Assembly: GCF_025813715.1 (NCBI RefSeq)
Contig: NZ_CP107532.1
Location: forward strand, 4,108,001 to 4,172,000
Source of the DNA: Methylobacterium sp. FF17
Lineage (GTDB): Bacteria; Pseudomonadota; Alphaproteobacteria; Rhizobiales; Beijerinckiaceae
DNA length: 64,000 bases
Reading direction: 5' to 3'
Numbering within the stretch: the stretch's first letter is position 1; the number at the start of each line of letters is the position of its first letter. The notes under the pieces were generated by a model, which worked only from the letters and a program-made list of their open reading frames with translations, was not told the DNA's origin and ran no database searches. Of the stretch, positions 48,166-55,878 are shown piece after piece. Position numbers and translations under genes: made by a program.

Positions 48166-48651
48166 TCACTTCTCCTCGTGGGACGCCCGCCACAGCGGCA
48201 GGTCGTTCAGATCCAGCGGCACCCGCGCCGCACGCGATCGAGCATGCGCAGGGGCCAGTGCCGGTACGGTCGGACGCACTGCACGGCGCGGAGCTGCTGC
48301 TCGATTGACCGCCGCTGGCAGCGTCGACGGAGCCACCGGATCGCGTGCTGCAAGAGCCGCATGAAGTTCCTCCGTCAGGGTGGCGATGCGGGCTTCTTCG
48401 GCATCGGCCGCAGCCTCGATGCGCTTGCAGAGCCGCTCGTAGGCGGCGCTGAGGTTCAGTGCGTCGCGCAGGCGAACGCCGATGCTCGGATCACGACCGA
48501 CGATGCCTCGGACCCAGCTCGGCGACTTGCCGACCTGACCGGCGAGAACCTCGTACGCACCCATCTGCGAGAGGCCGCGCCCACGCAGGATCTCGATGGC
48601 CTTCACCACGCCGGGGCGTACGAAGGCGAGTTCGTCGTCGGCGGTCACCAT
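48166..48651 (-). CDS. Phage early protein with HTH-like segment (161 aa)
   Basis: I chose the ATG at 48,649-48,651 because AGGGGGG lies 8 bases upstream; a longer frame begins at 48,681. Residues 20-60 read GRGLSQMGAYEVLAGQVGKS then PSWVRGIVGRDPSIGVRLRD, a helix-turn-helix pattern; the rest is a helical dimer-like region (YERLCKRIEAAADAEEARIA) and an Arg/Ala-rich tail. It is probably DNA-binding. The next 259 bp upstream (48,652-48,910) show nothing convincing. Confidence 0.6.
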   Translation of the reverse strand: MVTADDELAFVRPGVVKAIEILRGRGLSQMGAYEVLAGQVGKSPSWVRGIVGRDPSIGVRLRDALNLSAAYERLCKRIEAAADAEEARIATLTEELHAALAARDPVAPSTLPAAVNRAAAPRRAVRPTVPALAPAHARSRAARVPLDLNDLPLWRASHEEK

Positions 48652-48910
48652 GCGGTGCGCCCCCCTAATCTTTGCCAGCATTTCCGCAGTCTCCCGTGCT
48701 TCAAGAAGATCGAAGCAACGAAGCCAACGGAGTGCGGGAGGTTGAACGGGATACGCAGTACAGACGCGCGATCAGCGGCTTGGCGGCTCAGATGATCGCG
48801 CGAATTCAAGGACGCGCCGACCGGGCACCGCGTCAGCGCGGTTCGGTCGGCGCGCTCACGCTCCGGAGCCGCGCAGGCTCGACGGGCGTGATCTCGGAGG
48901 GGCGCGGCGC

Positions 48911-49063
48911 TCATAGCGACCACGCCCAGATGCAGAAGGCGACGAGCCCAATCGCGGCATCGGCCATCCCGAACGCGAGCGCCCGACCAGAGCCGGTCAG
49001 GGCCGCGACACCGAACGCGAGCACGGAAAGAGCAGCGAAGATGAGCGAGACGGGCCAGGGCAT
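48911..49063 (-). CDS. Small two-pass membrane protein (50 aa)
   Basis: It begins MPWPVSLIFAALSVLAFGVA and has two membrane segments, the second AIGLVAFCIWAWSL. The ATG is 1 bp from the stop of the next upstream gene. Function unknown. Confidence 0.5.
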   Translation of the reverse strand: MPWPVSLIFAALSVLAFGVAALTGSGRALAFGMADAAIGLVAFCIWAWSL

Positions 49064-49064
49064 G

Positions 49065-49436
49065 TCAGGCCGCCCGCGCGAAGGTGAACCGAGCGAGGAC
49101 GGCGCGGGCCCGCTTCCAACGCGGCGTGGCGGCAGGATCCTGATCGTCGCCAACGACAACCGGCCCGGACAGCGGCAGCACCACCACATCCCGACCAGTT
49201 TCCAGGGCGGCCAGCAGGGCCAGCAGGAGCGGGAAGCGGGCGCACCGGTCCAAGAACGCAGCGGCGACCTTCAGCCCGATGGCGCGAGCACGCATCTCGT
49301 TCGAGGCTTGGCGCATCCCGGCGCCCGCATCCGGGCAGCGATGCAGGAACACGTCGGCATCATCGGCCGCGCGCGTCAGGAAATCCGCCGACTCGCGGCA
49401 GGCCTTCGCCGCATGGGTGAGCGCTTCGGCGTTCAT
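49065..49436 (-). CDS. Phage early protein (123 aa)
   Basis: It begins MNAEALTHAAKACRESADFL and is helical with a hydrophobic block FPLLLALLAALETGRDVVVL that may be buried or membrane-associated. It overlaps the wHTH gene by 4 bp. No family recognised. Confidence 0.5.
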   Translation of the reverse strand: MNAEALTHAAKACRESADFLTRAADDADVFLHRCPDAGAGMRQASNEMRARAIGLKVAAAFLDRCARFPLLLALLAALETGRDVVVLPLSGPVVVGDDQDPAATPRWKRARAVLARFTFARAA

Positions 49437-49867
49437 GCGGCAGCTCCCACCGGCCAGACGCCGTGAAGCGAAATGCGGAAGGAGGGTCCGTGCGCATGGC
49501 GGCGCGGTGTGGTCTCGGAAACATCGAGGCGCCCGGCGATCGAGCGCTTGATCGTCAGACCAGCCCAGGCGCGGAATGGCCGCGTGTGGGTCAGGTTCTT
49601 CGCAAGGACGCTTTCAGCATGCAGCGGGCCGCCATAGAGGTCGTCCCCGAACATGGCGTCGAGCAGGTCCTCTCGACCGATCGAGCGACCGACCGAGCAG
49701 CACATCGCCACGCAGATCCGGAACAGCTGGGTCGGCTTGCGGCCCCTCCCAAGGACGATGCGATCCGCACCGCGCCGGATGCACTGGCCCTCGTAGTCGA
49801 CGACCAGCGCATCGGGGTTCCGGAGCGCGATCGCGGAGGCGCGAAGGGGAGCGAGGATGACGCGCAT
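49433..49867 (-). CDS. Winged-helix DNA-binding protein (144 aa)
   Basis: The middle resembles the OmpR/PhoB effector fold: ALVVDYEGQCIRRGADRIVL, TQLFRICVAMCCSVGRSIGR, EDLLDAMFGDDLYGGPLHAE and LTIKRSIAGRLDV. It is a stand-alone wHTH without a receiver. Placed directly after the Cro-like gene it is likely an early regulator. Its start overlaps the upstream stop. Confidence 0.6.
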   Translation of the reverse strand: MRVILAPLRASAIALRNPDALVVDYEGQCIRRGADRIVLGRGRKPTQLFRICVAMCCSVGRSIGREDLLDAMFGDDLYGGPLHAESVLAKNLTHTRPFRAWAGLTIKRSIAGRLDVSETTPRRHAHGPSFRISLHGVWPVGAAA

Positions 49868-50124
49868 CACGCGGCCTGCTCGGTCGTGGTGGGCGTCTTC
49901 GGCGGGCGCGGAACGTCAGCAGGCCAGTCGGCGGGCTCAGGCCAATGATCGGAGAACCACTGGAGGCCATTGTGAATACGCTCGGAGCCCATATCGGCCC
50001 CGTCGCGAAGTCTCAGGATGGCGTTGCCCGACCCATAGACGATGGTGGACACGCGAGCTTCGGACCGCCCCACGAGGTTCGCGTAGGCTTCCGAAACAGT
50101 GAGGAGCTGGTCTCGAAGTCTCAT
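49867..50124 (-). CDS. Cro-like HTH regulator (85 aa)
   Basis: It begins MRLRDQLLTVSEAYANLVGR and has the helix-turn-helix segment SEARVSTIVYGSGNAILRLR, followed by the conserved prophage end GLQWFSDHWPEPADWPADVP. It is transcribed divergently from the CI repressor and shares three operators with it, so it is the likely antagonist. It is the first gene of the leftward early operon. Confidence 0.72.
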   Translation of the reverse strand: MRLRDQLLTVSEAYANLVGRSEARVSTIVYGSGNAILRLRDGADMGSERIHNGLQWFSDHWPEPADWPADVPRPPKTPTTTEQAA

Positions 50125-50138
50125 GGGACGAGACGATG

Positions 50139-50210
50139 CGCTAAGTTTATCGCGAGGTCAACGCTAAACCTATCGCTCTGTATCCACAGATTTGCGCGAT
50201 AGATTTCGCG
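50139..50210. promoter_or_regulatory. Three CI/Cro operators between cro-like and cI
   Basis: Three 15-bp sites share the pattern GCGATA-N3-TT(A/C)GCG or near: GCGATAAACTTAGCG (50,139-50,153, minus), GCGATAGGTTTAGCG (50,162-50,176, minus) and GCGATAGATTTCGCG (50,196-50,210, plus). The first lies in the spacer after TTGACC (50,156-50,161, minus), a -35 for the leftward promoter. The last ends 1 bp before the cI ATG, so bound repressor would limit its own synthesis. Confidence 0.85.
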
Positions 50211-50211
50211 C

Positions 50212-50967
50212 ATGGCATCAGACGACGATCAGGCGGTCCTTACCCGCATCCAAAGTCGCATCGACTCGCTCGGCTTGAGTGAACGTGGGGCTGCGGAAGC
50301 GGCCGGGCTCAGTGCATCTGCCATACGAAACATCCGTGAGGGCAAGTCGCAGTCGCCGAGGCTCGACACGATGCGCAAGCTCGCACCCATCCTGAAGGTC
50401 TCGCCAGAATGGCTCGCCTTCGGCGTGGATGAGGACATCGCCAAGGCCCAAGAAGCCTCAGCGGCCCTCGCGCACAGTCCTTCCCTGAAGGTCATCGGCG
50501 AAGTGGCGGCAGGCCGGTGGCTCGAAGCAGATGACCATGTCGACGTGCCGGAGTTTGACCCGGTGCCGGTCAAGCCGGACGAGCGCTGGCGGGTCGAGGA
50601 TCAGTACGGCCTCGTGGTGCGCGGCACGTCGTTGAACCGCGTTGCCATCGACGGCGATATCCTGGCCTGCGTGGACGCCATCGCCGCTCGTTACCGTCCC
50701 GCTGAGGACGACCTGGTCATCGTGGAGATGCGTCGGAACGCCGGCCTGCTGCGGCAGCGTACGGCCAAGCGGTACATGAAGCAGGGCAACCACGTGGAGC
50801 TCTGGCCAGACTCAGATGACCCGCGCTGGCAGAAGCCGATCATCATTCCGCAGGGGCCGACGGCGCTCGAATCCATGATCGAGGATGAAGATGGGCGGAT
50901 CGAGGTGTCGATTATTGCGCTTGTGACGTGGGTGCATCGGCCCATCCAAAGGCGCAGGCGAGCCTGA
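50212..50967 (+). CDS. CI-type repressor, HTH plus self-cleaving S24 peptidase (251 aa)
   Basis: Keeps the prophage silent. The N-terminal helix-turn-helix is GLSERGAAEAAGLSASAIRN (residues 21-40). The C-terminal S24 domain has cleavage site Ala100-Gly101 (EVAAGRW), nucleophile Ser140 (VRGTSLN) and base Lys186 (RTAKRY), so RecA-stimulated self-cleavage and SOS induction are expected. The ATG is 1 bp after an operator, with no clear Shine-Dalgarno, so the transcript may be leaderless. The DUF3800 gene follows with no gap. Confidence 0.93.
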   Translation: MASDDDQAVLTRIQSRIDSLGLSERGAAEAAGLSASAIRNIREGKSQSPRLDTMRKLAPILKVSPEWLAFGVDEDIAKAQEASAALAHSPSLKVIGEVAAGRWLEADDHVDVPEFDPVPVKPDERWRVEDQYGLVVRGTSLNRVAIDGDILACVDAIAARYRPAEDDLVIVEMRRNAGLLRQRTAKRYMKQGNHVELWPDSDDPRWQKPIIIPQGPTALESMIEDEDGRIEVSIIALVTWVHRPIQRRRRA

Positions 50968-51846
50968 GTGAGCGAACCGCTTCCTCCCGCCGACAAGCCA
51001 TACCGCTATGTTGCCTTCATAGACGAGGCTGGCGACGACAACCTCCGTAGCATTCGGCCTAAAGATCCGAACGGCGGCACTGAATGGTTTGTCCTTTCCG
51101 CCGTGCTGATGCGCGCAGATAACGAGAGCGTTGTCGCAGGCTGGGTGCGAGAGATACTTGATAGTATCGGCGCCTCGCGATCAAAGGACCTTCACTTCCA
51201 GAAACTTCGCACAGAGCAGAAGCTTGCTGTCTGCGAGATGGTAGCTAGATTGCCTATACGCTGTTTTGTAGTGATTTCACACAAAGAAAATATGCGCGAT
51301 CACAGCAACAAGAGAGCGGCCCGCATACCTGCTAGGAACCCGTTTTACTGCTGGATCGGCCGACTGCTGCTTGAAAGGGTGACAGCTTATTGTGGACTAA
51401 GGAACAAGAAGGAAGGTGCTCAGCCTGGAAAGCTAAAGATAGAATTTTCAGAAATACACCGAGTTTCCTACAGTCAATTTCGAGCCTATCTACAATGGAT
51501 AAGGCCACAAAGCGCAGCCGGCACGCTCCACCTAAAGGGCGGCGACTTAGATTGGTCCGTCGTTGATATTGATTTGATCGAAGCGCACCCGCACACAACT
51601 CGAGCGGGTTTGATGCTGGCGGACATCGTAGCAAGCGCATTCTATCAAGCGGTCGTATCGCGCGCGGATGGAACTTGTCGTTCGGAATACGCAAGGGCGC
51701 TGAAAGCGGTTGTTGCTACACAGGACAATGATGCCGCCGGCTTTGGCGTGAAAACAATGCCTGCACTTTGGCAGCTTGAACTAAGCGCTGCGCAAAGAGA
51801 AATCTTCGAATACTATGGATTGAGCGCCCACAGACATTGGCGGTAG
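50968..51846 (+). CDS. DUF3800 protein coupled to the repressor (292 aa)
   Basis: It begins with GTG directly after the cI stop. The family signature is FIDEAGDDNL (residues 16-25) with an acidic active-site-like pair, RSKDLHFQKLRTEQK, IEFSEIHRVSYS and the closing LMLADIVASAFYQAV. DUF3800 proteins have an RNase H-like fold with predicted nuclease activity and occur near defence genes. AT-rich codon use from residue 60 onward differs from cI. Co-expression with cI in lysogens suggests an exclusion or toxin role. Confidence 0.85.
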   Translation: MSEPLPPADKPYRYVAFIDEAGDDNLRSIRPKDPNGGTEWFVLSAVLMRADNESVVAGWVREILDSIGASRSKDLHFQKLRTEQKLAVCEMVARLPIRCFVVISHKENMRDHSNKRAARIPARNPFYCWIGRLLLERVTAYCGLRNKKEGAQPGKLKIEFSEIHRVSYSQFRAYLQWIRPQSAAGTLHLKGGDLDWSVVDIDLIEAHPHTTRAGLMLADIVASAFYQAVVSRADGTCRSEYARALKAVVATQDNDAAGFGVKTMPALWQLELSAAQREIFEYYGLSAHRHWR

Positions 51847-51994
51847 GCTCCTGGACCTGTTCCCTGATGGCCTTGAGTCAGCCATCCAATGTGCTGACGT
51901 CCATCAGGCTGCCGCGCCGCGACCAGGCACTCCAGCGAGCCTACCTGCGTCAACTATGGCGTCTATCGACTCACCGTCAACCAATCAGATGCTA

Positions 51995-52252
51995 TCAGAA
52001 CGGAAGGGCATCGATCACGCCTGCTGGCACCCGCCCGTAGGTAGCAATCGTGACCGCCTCGCCCTCGTCGAACTCTCCGGCACCCGTCCGGTAGAATGCG
52101 GCAGCCCCTGCTACATATCCGCCGTTGACGCGCCCTTCGGCCAACCCGCGCGCCTCGTCCGCGTCCTTGCACGTCCAGAACCGTCCCTGGATCAGCTTGC
52201 CTACCCGGTCGAGGGTGAACGCCTGCACGCCGTAGAGGTCCTTGCCCGCCAT
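51995..52252 (-). CDS. Small phage protein under a LexA box (85 aa)
   Basis: It begins MAGKDLYGVQAFTLDRVGKL and is strand-rich (IQGRFWTCKDADEARGLAEG, VAGAAAFYRTGAGEFDEGEA, VTIATYGRVPAGVID). GGAG lies 6 bases before the ATG. A LexA box lies 44 bp upstream. It is divergent from the rightward early promoter. A role at induction, such as an antirepressor, is suggested by its control only. Confidence 0.62.
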   Translation of the reverse strand: MAGKDLYGVQAFTLDRVGKLIQGRFWTCKDADEARGLAEGRVNGGYVAGAAAFYRTGAGEFDEGEAVTIATYGRVPAGVIDALPF

Positions 52253-52295
52253 CGTCTGCTCCGAGTGATGTCAGCCCATGCTCGTCGCTGAAACG

Positions 52296-52310
52296 GAACA
52301 TTTCAAGAAC
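52296..52310 (-). promoter_or_regulatory. LexA (SOS) box upstream of the 85-residue gene
   Basis: Read leftward GTTC-TTGAAAT-GTTC, a second perfect GTTC-N7-GTTC site, with TTGAAA inside it as a possible -35. It is followed on the plus strand by ATGTTCC, giving a larger GGAACAT...ATGTTCC palindrome. It sits 28 bp from the operator cluster of the rightward promoter. Confidence 0.85.
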
Positions 52311-52337
52311 ATGTTCCCGGCACCTCGTGGCTTTGAT

Positions 52338-52388
52338 GCGAGATATTTATCGCAAACGGCTTGACGCGATATATTTAGCGCGTATACT
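52338..52388 (+). promoter_or_regulatory. Rightward early promoter with two CI operators
   Basis: -35 TTGACG (52,361-52,366), 16-bp spacer, -10 TATACT (52,383-52,388). The operator GCGATATATTTAGCG (52,366-52,380) fills the spacer and matches the cI-proximal sites. A second, less perfect site GCGATAAATATCTCG (52,339-52,353, minus) lies upstream. It drives the operon starting at 52,419. Confidence 0.88.
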
Positions 52389-52418
52389 GCCTTCATCGCC
52401 AGCCGATGGAGCCACCCG

Positions 52419-52883
52419 GTGCCCCAGACCCTCCCCAAGCACACGCCCTACGCTGCCTGGCTCGCTGGGCTAACCCTCCTGCCGGAGGAGGTGGATGCCT
52501 CACGCCGCGACGTCGCGCGGGTCGTAGCCGAGAACCAGGCCGCTGCGGCGCGCTTCGCCTTTGGGCATGCGTCGCTGTCGCCCGACGCTGACTTCGCTGC
52601 CTGCGAAGCGCCTGTCATGGTCCCGCAGGCAGCCCAACAGGCTCAGGCGAACCCCCGCGAGACCGCCGCCGAGTGGGGCGCTCGCATGGACCGGCAGGGC
52701 CCGCGTCCGGTCGAAAAGTTGCGGATCCCGGCCGGCTACGTCACCAGCCCTGCGATCCGGGCCATGGACCGTGCTGCGGCCGAGGCCGGCACCCGCTACG
52801 CCGAGGCCCAGAACGCAGTTCACGCCGAACTCGGTATTACCGCCGTCCCGGCCCGCGCCGGCCGCTACGGGCGGGCCGCCTGA
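52419..52883 (+). CDS. First gene of the rightward early operon (154 aa)
   Basis: GTG start. It begins VPQTLPKHTPYAAWLAGLTL and is helical and Ala-rich, with EWGARMDRQGPRPVEKLRIP and a C-terminal helix-rich end. No family is recognised. Its stop overlaps the next ATG (TGATG). Confidence 0.6.
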   Translation: MPQTLPKHTPYAAWLAGLTLLPEEVDASRRDVARVVAENQAAAARFAFGHASLSPDADFAACEAPVMVPQAAQQAQANPRETAAEWGARMDRQGPRPVEKLRIPAGYVTSPAIRAMDRAAAEAGTRYAEAQNAVHAELGITAVPARAGRYGRAA

Positions 52884-53125
52884 TGGCTGCCCTCACCGTC
52901 GCCGATACCGGCATCCGAGCCGAACTCATCGCCCCCGCCGGGGTCCGCCCGATTGACTGGGCCTTTCGCGAGATCGACGCGCTCGGCGGCTGGTTCGACC
53001 CGAAGGACCGCGAGGCCGTCGCTCGCGACGAGATGCTTCGGCAAGTCCTCGCGATCCTGGAGCGCCACGGCGCCGTGGACCCCTCCCTTTCCCCCGCCAC
53101 CCTGAACCTGTCCGAGGCCGCGTGA
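52883..53125 (+). CDS. Small early protein (80 aa)
   Basis: It begins MAALTVADTGIRAELIAPAG and includes WAFREIDALGGWFDPKDREA, then a helix (EMLRQVLAILERHGAVD). Coupled both sides. Function unknown. Confidence 0.6.
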   Translation: MAALTVADTGIRAELIAPAGVRPIDWAFREIDALGGWFDPKDREAVARDEMLRQVLAILERHGAVDPSLSPATLNLSEAA

Positions 53126-53361
53126 TGCTGTCCGACGCTCAACTCGCCTGCCTGCTCCTCGTCAGCGGCCCGCTCACGGTCGCCGCCATCTTCGGCCTCG
53201 CAGACATCATCGAGCGCGCCGTCGGCGGCCTCGCCACGCCGGTGGAGCTCGACGAAGCGCTCCACGTGCTCGCGGGCCACGCCCTGCGCATCGCCATCCT
53301 GGTGCCCGCGCTGGTCACCGGTGCCCTGGCCTTCGTGTTCGGCGGGAGGGTTCGCCCGTGA
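53125..53361 (+). CDS. Small two-pass membrane protein (78 aa)
   Basis: Two hydrophobic segments (LACLLLVSGPLTVAAIFGLA and LRIAILVPALVTGALAFVFG) separated by an acidic amphipathic stretch. The ATG overlaps the previous stop; a GTG one codon earlier is also possible. It lies within recombination genes; an inner-membrane role such as host-process interference is possible. Confidence 0.55.
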   Translation: MLSDAQLACLLLVSGPLTVAAIFGLADIIERAVGGLATPVELDEALHVLAGHALRIAILVPALVTGALAFVFGGRVRP

Positions 53362-53579
53362 CCCGCCGCTCCCTCGCAGACCGCGCACCATACCGCGTCC
53401 GACCCGGCACGCGCGCCACCGTCGAAGACCGGCATGGCGAATCCGCCTTCGTCGTCATCGAGCCCGTGAACTTCCCCGCCGACCGCATCGCCTTCGCCGA
53501 GGCCTGGGTCGAGCAGGCCAACGCCTTCGTCCGCCGCAGCGCCGCCCAGCGCTCCACCCTTCCTCAAGCCGCCGAGTGA
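53358..53579 (+). CDS. Small early protein (73 aa)
   Basis: It begins MTRRSLADRAPYRVRPGTRA; the beta segment HGESAFVVIEPVNFPADRIA and a helix (FAEAWVEQANAFVRRSAAQR) follow. It overlaps the previous gene by 4 bp. No family recognised. Confidence 0.55.
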   Translation: MTRRSLADRAPYRVRPGTRATVEDRHGESAFVVIEPVNFPADRIAFAEAWVEQANAFVRRSAAQRSTLPQAAE

Positions 53580-53587
53580 CCGCCGCC

Positions 53588-54334
53588 ATGTCCCAACCCG
53601 CCCGCCAGGAAGTCATGACCATGGAGGAGGCGCCACCGCGCGCCGTCGCCATCACCGACACAGCCGCTATCGTCCAGATGATCGAGCGCGCCGCGTCGAA
53701 CCCCGCCGTCGACATCGACAAGATGGAGCGCCTCCTCGAGATGCAGGAGCGCGTCTTCGCCAGGAACGCCAGGGGCGCCTTCGCCTCGGCTTTTGCCGCC
53801 ATGCAGCAGGACCTCCCGACGATCCGGGAGCGCGGGCGAGGCGACAAGGGCATGAAGTACGCCCTGTGGGAGGACGTGAACGACGCCATCAAACCCGTGC
53901 TCGGTCAGCACGGCTTCGGGATCAGCTTCAAGATCGCCCGCATCAACGACCGGCTCGCCGTCACCGCGATCCTGAGCCACCGCGAGGGGCACAGCGAAGA
54001 GACCACGATCGAGCTTCCGCTCGACACGTCGGGCTCGAAGAACGCCGTCCAGGCCGTCGGCTCCTCGACGAGCTACGGCAAGCGCTATGCGGCGCAGGCC
54101 ATCCTCAATCTGACCAGCCGCGATGGGGCGGAGAAGGACGACGACGGACGTGCCGGCGGCGGCGCCCCTCGGATCACCGACGAGCAGGCCATGGATCTGC
54201 GCGACCTCGCCACCAGCGTCGAGGCCGACCTGCCGCGCTTCCTGCGCTTCATGCAGGTCCAGTCCCTCGCCGATCTTCCAGCAACCAAGTTCGATGCGGC
54301 CGTGAAGGCCCTCGAAAGCAAGAGGGCACGCTGA
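53588..54334 (+). CDS. erf: ERF-family single-strand annealing protein (248 aa)
   Basis: Phage recombinase that pairs complementary strands. Diagnostic segments are FASAFAAMQQDLPTIRERGR, the core KYALWEDVNDAIKPVLGQHG and GSSTSYGKRYAAQAILNLTS, typical of ERF proteins. The C-terminal part has an acidic linker (EKDDDGRAGGG) and a helical tail. It is followed with a TGATG overlap by a YqaJ exonuclease, giving a two-component recombination system. Confidence 0.92.
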   Translation: MSQPARQEVMTMEEAPPRAVAITDTAAIVQMIERAASNPAVDIDKMERLLEMQERVFARNARGAFASAFAAMQQDLPTIRERGRGDKGMKYALWEDVNDAIKPVLGQHGFGISFKIARINDRLAVTAILSHREGHSEETTIELPLDTSGSKNAVQAVGSSTSYGKRYAAQAILNLTSRDGAEKDDDGRAGGGAPRITDEQAMDLRDLATSVEADLPRFLRFMQVQSLADLPATKFDAAVKALESKRAR

Positions 54335-54972
54335 TGGCTGAGATGATCCAGGGCACCGCCGAGTGGTTCGCCGCCCGCCTCGGGAAGGTCACCGCCTCAC
54401 GCATCGTGGACGTGACCGCGCGGACCAAAGCCGGCAAGCCGACTGCCGAGCGCGAGCGGTACATGGGACAGCTCATCGCCGAGCGTCTCACCGGCGCGCC
54501 GGCCCCGCGCTTCACCAGCGCCGAGATGCTGTGGGGCGTCGAGCAGGAGCCGGTCGCCCGTGCGGCCTACGAGTTCGAGCGCGACGTGACCGTGCATCAG
54601 GTCGGGTTCGTCCCGCACCCGCGCTACTCGCAGTCCGGCGCGAGCCCAGACGGCCTCGTGGGCGAGGACGGGTGCGTCGAGTTCAAGTGCCCGATGACGG
54701 CCACTCACGTTCGGACGATCCTCGCGCAGGACATGCCCGAGGAATACGGCCCCCAGGTGCAGTGGCAGATGGCCTGCACCGGCAGGACCTGGTGCGATTT
54801 CGGGTCCTACGACCCGCGCGTGCCGGACGAGATGAAGCTGTTCCTCGTCCGGATCGCCCGCGATGACGCTGCGATTGCCGTCATGGAGGAGCAGGTCGGC
54901 GAGTTCCTGGCCGAGCTCGACGAGCGCCTTATGCGTCTCGGCGCCCTGGTCGGCTTGGCGGAAGCCGCTTGA
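54334..54972 (+). CDS. YqaJ/lambda-type recombination exonuclease (212 aa)
   Basis: 5'-3' exonuclease partner of ERF. The nuclease core is GVEQEPVARAAYEFERDVTV (catalytic Glu), QSGASPDGLVGEDG (catalytic Asp) and VEFKCPMTATH (Glu-x-Lys), followed by YGPQVQWQMACTGRTWCDF. The size and motif order fit lambda exonuclease relatives. Overlaps neighbours by 1 bp each. Confidence 0.93.
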   Translation: MAEMIQGTAEWFAARLGKVTASRIVDVTARTKAGKPTAERERYMGQLIAERLTGAPAPRFTSAEMLWGVEQEPVARAAYEFERDVTVHQVGFVPHPRYSQSGASPDGLVGEDGCVEFKCPMTATHVRTILAQDMPEEYGPQVQWQMACTGRTWCDFGSYDPRVPDEMKLFLVRIARDDAAIAVMEEQVGEFLAELDERLMRLGALVGLAEAA

Positions 54973-55430
54973 TGACCGCGCCGGCCATCTACTGCTACTG
55001 CGCGGACTGCGGCACCGAGTGCGAGCGCACCACGGGCCGCGAGGCGGGCGCGCGAGACCCCGACGTGCTCGACGCTCAAGTCTGGGCCTGCCCGCTGTGC
55101 CTGGACGCCTGGGCACCATGCGCCCCCGACGACGCTGCGATCGGACTTCCGGCTGGCGCCGAGACCCGGAACGCCCGCGCTGCCACGCGCGAACGCCAGG
55201 TCGAGCGGCTCGTCGCCGAGGCTTTGCGGGCCAGCCCGAACGGCCGCGCGATCGCCGAGGACCGCGTCGCCTCGTTCCTCGCCCATGCCCTGCGCTTGCC
55301 TCCGGAGGAGGCCGTGCTCGACCGGCTCAACATCGAATGGTGCCGCGAGGCATGGCGAACGCTTAACAGCGTCTCCTATGCCGAGGTCCTGCGGCACGCC
55401 CAGACCTACCGTCCGAGGAAGGTCGCATGA
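54972..55430 (+). CDS. Zinc-ribbon-like early protein (152 aa)
   Basis: The N-terminus has YCYCADCGTECERT and later WACPLCLDAW, four cysteines in a CxxC...CxxC arrangement that could bind zinc. The C-terminal half is helical (ERQVERLVAEALRASPNGRA, VLDRLNIEWCREAW). It is coupled in the recombination operon; a DNA-binding or replication accessory role is possible. Confidence 0.6.
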   Translation: MTAPAIYCYCADCGTECERTTGREAGARDPDVLDAQVWACPLCLDAWAPCAPDDAAIGLPAGAETRNARAATRERQVERLVAEALRASPNGRAIAEDRVASFLAHALRLPPEEAVLDRLNIEWCREAWRTLNSVSYAEVLRHAQTYRPRKVA

Positions 55431-55723
55431 CCGCCCCATCCCTGCTCCACGCGGCGCGTAAGGCGCCCGACGCACGCGACCGTATTCTTCGGATGGCTCG
55501 CGTGATGCGCGACCTTGAGTACGCGCCCTGCACTGACGCGCACCTCCGCGCGGCCGGGTTCACCGACGCCGAGATCGAGGTCTACCAGCCCGACGCCGTC
55601 GGCGTGCTCAGCAGGCGACCCTCGCCGCTGCGCACCATCCCCACCGGCCGGATCGCCGCCAACACCATGGTGCGCAGAGCCCAGGGCATCCGCCAACGCA
55701 TCAGTCAGGGAGCCGCCGCGTGA
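55427..55723 (+). CDS. Small early protein (98 aa)
   Basis: It begins MTAPSLLHAARKAPDARDRI. Residues 30-55 (EYAPCTDAHLRAAGFTDAEI) look like a HeH/HTH-type helix pair; the C-terminus is basic (TMVRRAQGIRQRISQGAAA). It overlaps both neighbours by 4 bp. Confidence 0.55.
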   Translation: MTAPSLLHAARKAPDARDRILRMARVMRDLEYAPCTDAHLRAAGFTDAEIEVYQPDAVGVLSRRPSPLRTIPTGRIAANTMVRRAQGIRQRISQGAAA

Positions 55724-55878
55724 AGAAGCGCGAGCGTAACGCCCTGCAGACGCTTCGACGCATCCCGTCTCAGCTTCGTACCCGCGACCAGATCCGCAAT
55801 CTGCTCAAGCTGGCGGCGAAGCAGCAGCGCGAGAACCGCACGAACGATCCCATCCGCCCGCAGGAGAAGCGCCCATGA
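55720..55878 (+). CDS. Small basic protein (52 aa)
   Basis: GTG start. It begins VKKRERNALQTLRRIPSQLR and is very rich in Arg, Lys and Gln (IRNLLKLAAKQQRENRTND). Likely binds nucleic acid. Overlaps neighbours by 4 bp. Confidence 0.5.
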   Translation: MKKRERNALQTLRRIPSQLRTRDQIRNLLKLAAKQQRENRTNDPIRPQEKRP

